Made by a program: the position numbers and the translations under genes
Assembly: GCA_964409355.1 (NCBI GenBank)
Contig: CAYPDC010000107.1
Location: 1-14,260 of the forward strand
DNA: 14,260 bases
Reading direction: 5' to 3'
DNA from: PCC-10605 sp964409355
GTDB taxonomy: Bacteria > Cyanobacteriota > Cyanobacteriia > Cyanobacteriales > Cyanobacteriaceae
Part shown: positions 1 through 6,701 of the stretch, piece by piece
Layout: each line of letters begins with the position of its first letter
Position numbering within the stretch: position 1 is the stretch's first letter
The notes under the pieces: generated by a model
What the model was told of the DNA's origin: nothing
The model's input: the letters and a program-made list of their open reading frames with translations, nothing else
The model's database searches: none

Positions 1-351
1 ACAAAGGGGGAATTATAAGGAAGATTGGTAAATTCTTTCTTGGAAACCGCCTAAACACCTTGATTTCTAAGTATCTCTCTGCGACTTCTGACTCCTACCT
101 TCATGAGAATATCATAACTCAAACCTGATCGCTATACTCCCGTGAAATTGCGCAATTAGTTTTTGTCGATAAAGTCTTGAGCGAAGACGGCAACCATCGC
201 ACTTAATAATGTATCTGGGCAAATCTTCTTTGTTTCTATTGAGGAATTTTTAGGGAAATTTGATTTTGATGAATTAGTTGATACTGTTTTACTGAAAAAA
301 ATTACTTAACTTTTTGTTTTTAGCATACTAACTAATGAAGAACCAAAATTT
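1..351. other. Gene-poor segment without an intact gene
   Basis: No complete gene, RNA or convincing terminator is visible on either strand. Frames are broken by frequent stops. The only coding-like stretch is the short remnant at 181-309, described separately. The segment lies downstream of the minus-strand DUF2214 gene, so it probably holds that gene's 3' flank plus decayed sequence. Confidence 0.5.
181..309 (+). pseudogene. Possible 3' remnant of an unknown gene
   Basis: This open frame of about 42 codons has no start codon and ends in TAA. Its last part reads SIEEFLGKFDFDELVDTVLL, an acidic amphipathic stretch that looks like the C-terminus of a real protein. A second frame just upstream (about 130-195, reading YSREIAQLVFVDKVLSEDG) is also protein-like and ends in two stops, so the two could be one gene broken by a frameshift. 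I do not recognise the family. Chance coding is quite possible in so short a stretch. Confidence 0.2.
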
Positions 352-819
352 TTAAGAAGAAAACCAATCTGCACCAATTCCCCTAGCCATCATGGAAGCT
401 AGTAAAGGAATGATACTAAAACCGATTAACTCAAAAGCAATAATTCCCCTCAGAATTTTATACTTATTCAGGGTAATTTCAGGGGCTTTCTCTTCCAACA
501 ACCCCTTAACCCAAAGGATAAAAGAAATAGTAGGATATAAAGATACTGTACCGACAATCACATAAAGGGCGATTTTTGCCCAAAATACCGGTTGGTGCAT
601 ATAATAAACTGTATCCTTCGCAAAATATAACACCCTTAAAACCCCTGTAACGAGAATAACTACTGCGGCTACACCATAGGCACTATCTGCCCAAACAATA
701 CGCCACGCATCTTTTACGGTTAATTTTTCTTTCAGAGTAAAAAGTTCGATCGCCAAAGATGCAAAAATAATTCCAATGCTCAAATAGTGAAAATAGGCGG
801 TAACAGCACTAGCCCACAT
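352..819 (-). CDS. DUF2214 family integral membrane protein
   Basis: This is a 155-residue protein with four hydrophobic segments at about residues 5-27, 47-65, 79-102 and 123-144, so it is very probably an inner or thylakoid membrane protein. The pattern matches the DUF2214 family, which is common in cyanobacteria: an N-terminal W..A...Y.HYLS, a WADSAYG motif before helix 2, YYMHQPVFWAK leading into helix 3, and a YPT..FILWVK motif at its end. The length is normal for the family, whose biochemical role is unknown. The ATG at 817-819 is preceded by a good Shine-Dalgarno (AGGAGT, minus strand, at 825-830) about five bases upstream, which supports this start. It is divergent from tic22, with about 190 bp between the two starts. 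Confidence 0.85.
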   Translation of the reverse strand: MWASAVTAYFHYLSIGIIFASLAIELFTLKEKLTVKDAWRIVWADSAYGVAAVVILVTGVLRVLYFAKDTVYYMHQPVFWAKIALYVIVGTVSLYPTISFILWVKGLLEEKAPEITLNKYKILRGIIAFELIGFSIIPLLASMMARGIGADWFSS

Positions 820-824
820 AATTA

Positions 825-830
825 ACTCCT
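825..830 (-). promoter_or_regulatory. Shine-Dalgarno site of the DUF2214 gene
   Basis: AGGAGT on the minus strand sits five bases before the ATG. Most other genes in this window have weak or no SD, so this one helps fix the start. Confidence 0.7.
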
Positions 831-1012
831 ATAGTTTATAAAAAAATATCAATCTTATTCTACTGTAATCTAAAATAATTATAAAAAAAAGATACAATCA
901 CTAGAAAAAGTAAAATAAATTGCTAAGATACTCAATAATCCAAGATCGGTTTAGAAACCATTAGGGGAAAAAATCGTCTCCTTCAAGTAAGCACAAATTA
1001 TATTAACTACTT

Positions 1013-1741
1013 ATGTCAGAACAAAAATCTCTTTTAAATAAAATCAAACAATTAAGTGTAATTGGTGTAACCGTTGCAGGTTGTTGGCTAACTCAAACCA
1101 CTAAAATATTAGCATTGCCGATGGAGGTGATCGTGCAAAAATTGCAACCAATTCCAGTTTTTACCATTGCTGATGCCCAAGGTGCGCCTTTAATTGCCTC
1201 CACAGAGGACAATAATCGAGTAGCCGGAGTATTTATCAGTAAACAAGATGCGAATTCTTTTGTGGAAAGACTGAAAAAAGATAATCCAGATTTAGGAAAA
1301 CAAGTGCAAGTTGTTCCCGTATCCTTAGCAGAAGTATATCAGTTAGCGGAAAAAAATAGTCAACAAAAAGATGGTGTAGAATTTGCCTATGTGCCTTCTA
1401 ACCAGCAAATACAACAGGCACAGCAACTTAATGACAAATATCAAGGGGGAGTGCCTTTATTTGTGGCAAAAGCCGGGGAAGATCAAGGTTATTTAACTAT
1501 AAAACAGAATGATCAGGAAGTGATACCGTTCTTCTTTGATAAGCAACAGGTACAACAATTAGTAGATAATTTTAAACAAGCACAACCAGATTTAGCTAAA
1601 TCTGTACAAATTGAAGTTGTTATTTTAGAAGGGATGCTAGATGCCTTTAAACAAGGTAATGATGAAATGCTTAATCGTATTGTATTATGGCCTTCCAAGG
1701 AATCTATTGATTTTCTCCGTACCAATACTCCTCAACAATAG
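1013..1741 (+). CDS. tic22: Tic22 family protein (periplasm or thylakoid lumen)
   Basis: This 242-residue protein carries an N-terminal targeting region: basic residues KNKIKQ-like at 5-13, a hydrophobic stretch at 14-25, and a likely cleavage site near residues 33-36. The mature part shows the internal duplication typical of the Tic22 fold. Residues about 46-111 (PIPVFTIADAQGAPLIA, then VFISKQDANSFVERLKKDNP) are echoed by about 136-212 (GVPLFVAKAGEDQGYL, then FFFDKQQVQQLVDNFKQAQP). Plant Tic22 acts in chloroplast protein import. Cyanobacterial homologues are described as soluble periplasmic or lumenal chaperone-like proteins linked to outer-membrane protein biogenesis. The role here is by homology. 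No strong SD precedes the ATG. The gene is divergent from the DUF2214 gene and followed by repeat hairpins, so it is probably monocistronic. Confidence 0.85.
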   Translation: MSEQKSLLNKIKQLSVIGVTVAGCWLTQTTKILALPMEVIVQKLQPIPVFTIADAQGAPLIASTEDNNRVAGVFISKQDANSFVERLKKDNPDLGKQVQVVPVSLAEVYQLAEKNSQQKDGVEFAYVPSNQQIQQAQQLNDKYQGGVPLFVAKAGEDQGYLTIKQNDQEVIPFFFDKQQVQQLVDNFKQAQPDLAKSVQIEVVILEGMLDAFKQGNDEMLNRIVLWPSKESIDFLRTNTPQQ

Positions 1742-1781
1742 TCAAAAATTAAGTTAGCTTGTAACTTGTAGTGTCTTGTAG

Positions 1782-1809
1782 GTTGGGTTAGCGTGATTCG
1801 TAACCCAAC
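1782..1809. repeat. Cyanobacterial intergenic palindrome (GTTGGGTTA hairpin)
   Basis: GTTGGGTTA at 1782-1790 and TAACCCAAC at 1801-1809 form a perfect 9-bp stem with a 10-base loop, 41 bp past the tic22 stop. Elements of this GTAGGTTGGGTT...AACCCAAC type are, to my knowledge, dispersed in many cyanobacterial genomes. No T-run follows, so it is a repeat rather than a classic terminator, though it could stabilise the tic22 mRNA 3' end. Confidence 0.65.
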
Positions 1810-1854
1810 AAAATCACTCAAAGAAATATTACAGAGAAATATTAGGTTCGTAGT

Positions 1855-1875
1855 AAGGGTTTTAACCCTTTTTTT
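1855..1875 (+). terminator. Intrinsic terminator-like hairpin downstream of tic22
   Basis: AAGGGTT (1855-1861) pairs with AACCCTT (1864-1870), with the central bases forming the loop, and is followed by a T-run to 1875. It belongs to the same TAGTAAGGG...CCCTT repeat type as the element at 9063-9083. It can serve as a rho-independent terminator for tic22. Confidence 0.55.
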
Positions 1876-2006
1876 ATTTGCTTGATGTCGAATAAAAACC
1901 CGAATATAAATAGGTTTGAGGTTGATTATTAATTTATATTGAGATTAATCAAATATATCAGTGCATTAAGCCTACAATCATGATATAGTCGTTTCTTCCC
2001 AAAGTC

Positions 2007-5000
2007 ATGATCTTTCTGCATAAAAAAACTTATCTTGGCATAATGATAGCCTTTTGTTTCGGTAGTAATCTTTTTATCCCCGTTAAGGTTGCATCTCAAT
2101 CAAATCAAATTTTCATCTCTCAAAGGAGCGATCGAGAAATAGTCCAAAAAATGCAGAAAGTAGAACAAATGTTACAGATACTAAAGCTAATAGAACAAGC
2201 TCAAAAATTACTCAAAGAGGGAAAATATAATGAGGGTACTTCACTTGTTCAAGAAGCCACTACTATGGCTAAAAAAATATGGGGAGAAAAAGAAGTTAGT
2301 ACAGCCGCTTTTCTCAGTACAGTAGGTGCTACATACTTTGAGCAAAGATATTATAAACAAGCTGAAACTTTTTTTCTTGAGTCTTTAGCTATTAGAAAAG
2401 AGATATTAGGGGGAAAACATCTCATCACAGCTTCTTCTCTGTCAGAACTGGCAAGTTTATATCGAGTACAAAGAAAATATCAAGATGCTGAAAAGTTTAG
2501 TATTGAATCTTTAGCTATCAGAAAAGAAATATTAGGCGAGAAACATCCTGACACGATCAAGTCTGTTGAGCATTTAGCCAAAATATACTACGAACAAGGT
2601 AATTTCAAGAAAGCTGAAATACTTTTTCTTCAATGTTTAGCCTTCAGAGAAGAAGTATTAGGAGAAAAACATACCGATACTATCAATTCTATAGATAATC
2701 TTGCGATTTTGTATGAAACTCAAGGGGATTATCAGAAAGCTGAAAGACTTTATCTTCAATCTTTAAGGATCAGAAAAGAAATATTCGGCGAAAAACACCC
2801 AGACATTATCACATCGATGGAAAATCTTGCAGGTTTATATAATCGTCAAGGAAATTATCAAGAAGCAAAAAATCTTTTTAATGAATCTTTAGCTATCAGT
2901 AGAGAAATACTTGACAAAGAGGACCAAAATACAGCTAATACTTTAAACAATCTTGCCAATTTTTACTATCGTCAAGGAAACTATCAAGAGGCTGAAACTT
3001 TTCAGATTCAGTCTTTAGAAGTAAGAAAAAAAATATTAGGGGAAAAACATCCTCTTACGGCTGAATCTCTATACAATCTAGCAAAGATATATGAGGGGAA
3101 GAAAGATTATAAAAAAGCTGAAACTCTCTATCTTCAATCTTTAGTGATTAGAAAAGAGGTATTAGGAGAAGAAGATCCTCAAACTTTTTCTTCCTTTGAT
3201 AGTCTAGCCCAATTATATTATCGTCAGAAAAACTACAAAGAAGCCGAAATTTTTGCTCTCCAGTCTTTAACCCTTCAAAAAGATATATTAGGAGAAAAAC
3301 ATCCTGATGTTGCTAATAATCTTCAATTTCTTGCTAATTTATACTATATTCAAGGAAATTCTAAAAAAGCTGAAACCTTAAATCTTCAGTCTTTAGCCAT
3401 TGATCAAGAAATTTTTGGCAAAAAACATCCTACGACGGCTGATTCCCTCGGTAATCTAAGCGTTCTATATTGGGCGGAAGATAAATATACCCTTGCTCTC
3501 GATTACTTAACTCAAAGCACAGATATTGAGGAAGAATATCTGACAGAGTTTTTAAATAATATTGGCGATGAATCTCGCAAACAGGCTTATATTAATACTC
3601 TTTCGGGTTCAACTAATGTAACAATTTCCTTACATCTTAATGCCCAACCTGATAACCCCGAAGCCTCGCAACTGGCTTTCACTACCATTTTACGGCGAAA
3701 AGGACGGATTTTAGATGCCCTTAGTGAGATTGTGGCAGTATTAAGACAAAATAGTAACCCTAAAACAGAGGCTTTATTCAGTAACCTAGCTCAAAAACGA
3801 AATCAATTATCTTCCTTAACTTATCAAGGAATAGAAAATCGCACCCCCGAAGTTTATAAAAATTTAATCGCTACTTTAGAAACAGAAATAAAAGACATTG
3901 AGACAAACTTATCCAATCAAAGTGCAGAATTTCGGACAATTAATCAACCCATTACCCTTGAGGCAGTACAAAAAGCTATTCCCAAAGATACTGCTTTAGT
4001 GGAATACATGGTTTATCAACCTTATAACCCCAAAAACCGAGAATTGGGTAAACCTCGTTATGCGGTTTATATTTTACATCCCGATCGCACCCCTCAAGGT
4101 ATTGATTTAGGGGAAACCGAGAAAATAGACAATCTCGCTCTCCTGTTTCGTGCTTATTTAGGGGGAATGCAAAATCAAATAGTGGATGATTCTTATTTAA
4201 AAGAGTTAGAAAAAACCTCACAGGAAATTTATACTTTGATTTTTGAGCCACTTTTGCCATTGTTAAACGATAAGACAAATCTATTTATTTCTCCCGATAG
4301 TCAACTGAATTTAATCCCCTTTGTAGCATTGCAAAACCGTCAAGGCAAATATTTACTGAAAGATTACTCTATTAACTATCTGAGTAGTGGGAGAGATTTA
4401 CTGAGACTACAGAATGAGTTTAAACCCCAATCCCCACCAGTCATCGTTGCTAATCCCACCTATAATTTAGATATAGATCGAAGTTTGATGGCTAGTGCCA
4501 ATTATAAAACTCGTGGGGCGACAAGGGCAGGTGATTTAACTCGTTTAGGTTGTTGTAATGCCTTACCCGGTACAAAAGCGGAAGCAGAGGCGATAATTCC
4601 TTTACTGTCTAATGCCATAGTTTATACAGAAAATCAAGCCTTAGTAGAAAATGTAATTAAGGTAAAAGCACCAAAGATACTCCATCTTGCTACTCACGGA
4701 TTTTTCTTGCCTGATGAGGAGAAAAAAGCACCTTCAAATTTAACGGATTCTTGGACGAATATGCCCATTAATGCCAAGAGCGAAAATCCTTTACTGCGAT
4801 CGGGTTTAGCTTTTGCAGGATTTAGCCCGAAGAATAAGAAGATGGATGGGGCGTTAACGGCATTAGATGTATCCAGTATATACCTTTGGGGAACAAAATT
4901 GGTGGTTTTATCCGCCTGTGAAACGGGTTTAGGGGATGTGAGAAACGGTGAGGGAGTTTATGGCTTGAGACGGGCATTTGTGTTAGCAGGGGCGCAAAGT

Positions 5001-5201
5001 CAATTAATGACTCTCTGGGAGGTATCTGATGACGCTACAAAAGAACTGATGAGCAATTACTACAAAAAATTAAATCAAGGAGAGGGAAGAGCGGATGCTT
5101 TACGTCAGGTACAATTAGAGATGTTGAATAGTGAGCAATATAATAATCCTTATTTTTGGGCAGGGTTTATTCCTTCGGGGGATTGGCGCAGTCTGGATTA
5201 G
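2007..5201 (+). CDS. Secreted TPR-CHAT domain protein (caspase-like)
   Basis: This is a 1064-residue protein. Residues 1-30 look like a signal peptide: KK at 6-7, a hydrophobic core at 9-27 and small residues AS at 29-30. Residues about 72-512 are TPRs of the TPR_10/TPR_12 (kinesin-light-chain-like) type. A G-E-K-H-P motif recurs at 93, 135, 177, 219, 261, 303, 345, 387, 429 and 471, always 42 residues apart. A helical linker follows (about 520-640). A C-terminal CHAT domain (about 740-1060) shows the two catalytic signatures of the caspase-like clan: HLATHG with His897, and LSACETG with Cys971. It ends in the usual YFWAGFIPSGDW. Such proteins are abundant in cyanobacteria and are presumed proteases acting on unknown targets; TPRs normally bind partners. 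The signal peptide would place it outside the cytosol, unlike cytosolic CRISPR-linked TPR-CHAT proteins. It has no effector or substrate gene beside it. No clear SD is seen before the ATG. Confidence 0.9.
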   Translation: MIFLHKKTYLGIMIAFCFGSNLFIPVKVASQSNQIFISQRSDREIVQKMQKVEQMLQILKLIEQAQKLLKEGKYNEGTSLVQEATTMAKKIWGEKEVSTAAFLSTVGATYFEQRYYKQAETFFLESLAIRKEILGGKHLITASSLSELASLYRVQRKYQDAEKFSIESLAIRKEILGEKHPDTIKSVEHLAKIYYEQGNFKKAEILFLQCLAFREEVLGEKHTDTINSIDNLAILYETQGDYQKAERLYLQSLRIRKEIFGEKHPDIITSMENLAGLYNRQGNYQEAKNLFNESLAISREILDKEDQNTANTLNNLANFYYRQGNYQEAETFQIQSLEVRKKILGEKHPLTAESLYNLAKIYEGKKDYKKAETLYLQSLVIRKEVLGEEDPQTFSSFDSLAQLYYRQKNYKEAEIFALQSLTLQKDILGEKHPDVANNLQFLANLYYIQGNSKKAETLNLQSLAIDQEIFGKKHPTTADSLGNLSVLYWAEDKYTLALDYLTQSTDIEEEYLTEFLNNIGDESRKQAYINTLSGSTNVTISLHLNAQPDNPEASQLAFTTILRRKGRILDALSEIVAVLRQNSNPKTEALFSNLAQKRNQLSSLTYQGIENRTPEVYKNLIATLETEIKDIETNLSNQSAEFRTINQPITLEAVQKAIPKDTALVEYMVYQPYNPKNRELGKPRYAVYILHPDRTPQGIDLGETEKIDNLALLFRAYLGGMQNQIVDDSYLKELEKTSQEIYTLIFEPLLPLLNDKTNLFISPDSQLNLIPFVALQNRQGKYLLKDYSINYLSSGRDLLRLQNEFKPQSPPVIVANPTYNLDIDRSLMASANYKTRGATRAGDLTRLGCCNALPGTKAEAEAIIPLLSNAIVYTENQALVENVIKVKAPKILHLATHGFFLPDEEKKAPSNLTDSWTNMPINAKSENPLLRSGLAFAGFSPKNKKMDGALTALDVSSIYLWGTKLVVLSACETGLGDVRNGEGVYGLRRAFVLAGAQSQLMTLWEVSDDATKELMSNYYKKLNQGEGRADALRQVQLEMLNSEQYNNPYFWAGFIPSGDWRSLD
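2283..3542 (+). repeat. Ten in-register 126-bp repeats inside the TPR-CHAT gene
   Basis: Ten coding repeat units of exactly 126 bp (42 codons) lie end to end without an indel. The nucleotide sequence is recognisably repeated, for example the segment encoding SLAIRKEILGEKHP recurs with few changes. Units 1 (GEKEV), 6 (DKEDQ) and 8 (GEEDP) have diverged most at the motif. Such an array can expand or contract by recombination in units that keep the frame. Confidence 0.85.
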
Positions 5202-5549
5202 TGTGGGCAAAGTCAATTTTTTTTGTAAGCTGGTTTGCATTGAAGTTGTTTGGTGGGGAGAGGGAATGGGGAATGGGCAATAGATAAGCATTTAAGTAAT
5301 TTCCAAGAATGAACAAAAAATATAAGTTAAATACGTCTTAACTTAGGTACAAAACTTTGAATTCGGCGTTGCATCATTGCGGGATGATTGATAATATAAC
5401 CGAACTTGCCTTTTATTAAAACGCCATAACCTATATAAATCAAGGGTTATAGCCAAAATCGCTACTCTTTTACTGGGTACATTTACCTCTGGTATCCTAA
5501 TCTGAAGTCTGAGAATGCTTGATTTATTTATATTTGAGCCGTTATTATG

Positions 5550-5583
5550 ATGCGGGCAGGCGAAGCCTGTGCCTTTGGCATCG
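5550..5583. repeat. 34-bp palindromic repeat, copy 1
   Basis: Begins ATGCGGGCAGGCGAAGCCTG and ends TTTGGCATCG. It contains the hairpin CAGGC-GAA-GCCTG, and its GC content is far above that of the surrounding sequence. It differs from copy 2 at one base. The GGCAGGCGAAGCCTG type resembles dispersed short palindromes of cyanobacterial genomes. Confidence 0.7.
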
Positions 5584-5596
5584 AACTATAATTAAA

Positions 5597-5630
5597 ATGC
5601 GGGCAGGCAAAGCCTGTGCCTTTGGCATCG
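5597..5630. repeat. 34-bp palindromic repeat, copy 2
   Basis: Second copy of the preceding repeat, offset by 47 bp, with a single G-to-A change in the loop (CAGGC-AAA-GCCTG). The stem is untouched and the only difference is in the loop. Confidence 0.7.
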
Positions 5631-5966
5631 CCCTATAGATGAAAGTTCGATTTAGTCTCTTTAATGGTGTCATAATTTCTGCCAAAATGCAAGTCATTAC
5701 TTGGGTACAGAAATTTATCCACTGTTAGCATAATCGGTTAAAATAGATTAGCGTTCAACATCTCAAGATACTCTACAGAATCGCTCAAAACTATATAAGT
5801 CAAAGGGTACAAGCAATTTTAGAGAAAATGTACCCAGTAATTCTTGTGTCTAATTTTTCCAAAAGTCTTGATATTAAAGGGTTTAGTCCGTATTTCAATA
5901 CAAACGCACGAGGGGAAGTTCGGATATAACTGAAAATTTTAGAGAGTGTGAGAGCTATTAATACAA

Positions 5967-6650
5967 ATGAAAATTAATTGTCCTAAATGTAATGGTAATG
6001 AGATTATCAAAAATGGTCATAGGAGAGGAAAACAAAATTATAGATGTAAAAAGTGTGGTCGTCAATTTGTAGAGTGTTATTCTCATATTGGTTATGATTT
6101 ATAGATAAAAGAAGAATGCCTAAAAATGTACTTAAATAGCACTGGATTTAGAGGAATAGAACGGATTAAAAAAGTTAATCACAATACAGTAAAAAGAGCG
6201 GGGAAAAAGATATTAAATAATAAATAGCAATATGAAATACCTTTAGTTGGACAATTAGATGAACTCCAAACTTTTGTGGGAAACAAAAAGAACAAGATCT
6301 GGGTATGGACTTCTGTAAATAAAGCTCAAAAAGGAATTTTAGAATGGCAAATAGGAGATAGAAGTTCTAATACATTTGAAAAATTATGGGAAAAAGTAAA
6401 AGATTGGAAATGTTTTTTTTGGATAACAGATGGGTATAAAGTTTATCCGTCATTTATTCCCGATGGAGACCAAATTATTAGTAAAATATATATGACAAGA
6501 GTTGAGGGAGAAAATAGTAGGCTAAGACATTATTTAGCAAGATTACATATAAAAGTATTTTGCTATTCCAAGTGTCAAGAAATGCTCTTATTGTCAATAA
6601 AACTCCTTATTTATTACTTAAATAATGAAGATATTTCGCTAATAATCTAA
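5967..6650 (+). pseudogene. IS1-family transposase, inactivated by two in-frame stops
   Basis: One frame of 228 codons, the usual length for cyanobacterial IS1-type transposases, starts at ATG 5967 and ends at TAA 6648-6650. It is interrupted by TAG at 6102-6104 and TAG at 6225-6227. The N-terminal part (45 residues) has the InsA-type zinc finger CPKC...CKKC (C5, C8, C27, C30). The middle keeps the KEECLKMYL..GFRGIERI helix-turn-helix region, but after HNTV a few residues normally present (WVK-like) seem lost without a frameshift. The C-terminal part has the catalytic core: D98 in QLDEL, D155 in ITDGY, and E180 in RVEGENSRLRHYLARLH. The DDE residues and C-terminus survive, so decay is probably recent. 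No matching terminal inverted repeats were found, so the IS boundaries are undefined. It converges on recF. Confidence 0.85.
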
Positions 6651-6701
6651 ATTTTAAAAAACTATTTTTACTTTTTTTAAACTAATAGCGATCGATTCTC
6701 A

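Larger units (their letters stand above)
5470..5840. mobile_element. MITE-like element with 15-bp terminal inverted repeats
   Basis: TTACTGGGTACATTT at 5470-5484 is repeated exactly, in reverse complement, at 5826-5840, bounding 371 bp without coding capacity. A third, imperfect copy in the left orientation (TTACTTGGGTACAGA) lies at 5697-5711. Perfect 15-bp terminal repeats around a short non-coding core are what a miniature inverted-repeat transposable element would show. I see no convincing flanking target duplication and cannot assign it to an IS family. Confidence 0.4.
5202..5966. other. Non-coding mosaic of small repeats upstream of an IS1 relic
   Basis: No gene is seen in these 765 bases. 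The segment contains a short dyad at about 5373-5388 (ATCAT...ATGAT) within a motif beginning AATTCGGCGTTGCATCATT, a direct-repeat pair at 5431-5453 and 5791-5813, a 15-bp inverted-repeat pair bounding 5470-5840, and two 34-bp palindromic tandem copies at 5550-5630. It ends at the transposase relic. The density of repeats suggests an insertion hot spot layered by small non-autonomous elements; this is inference. Confidence 0.6.

Noticed and set aside
1513..1725. 70-codon minus-strand open frame within tic22
   Set aside because: It is Cys- and Ser-rich antisense to the conserved second Tic22 half, with no SD or known motif.
2283..3542. Regular 126-bp repeats as a possible CRISPR array
   Set aside because: The repeat is continuous coding sequence with TPR periodicity; there are no constant repeat plus unique spacer units.
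3976..4278. 100-codon open frame on the minus strand inside the TPR-CHAT gene
   Set aside because: It is antisense to a well-supported conserved region, has no family features, and its composition is that of a reverse-strand shadow.
2007..5201. CRISPR-linked TPR-CHAT (craspase-type) system
   Set aside because: No Cas effector, Csx30-like substrate or CRISPR array is in the window, and the protein has a signal peptide.
5880..5945. Possible structured RNA in the GC-richer stretch before the transposase relic
   Set aside because: I could not pair it into a tRNA or a known RNA fold. It is probably part of the IS left flank.
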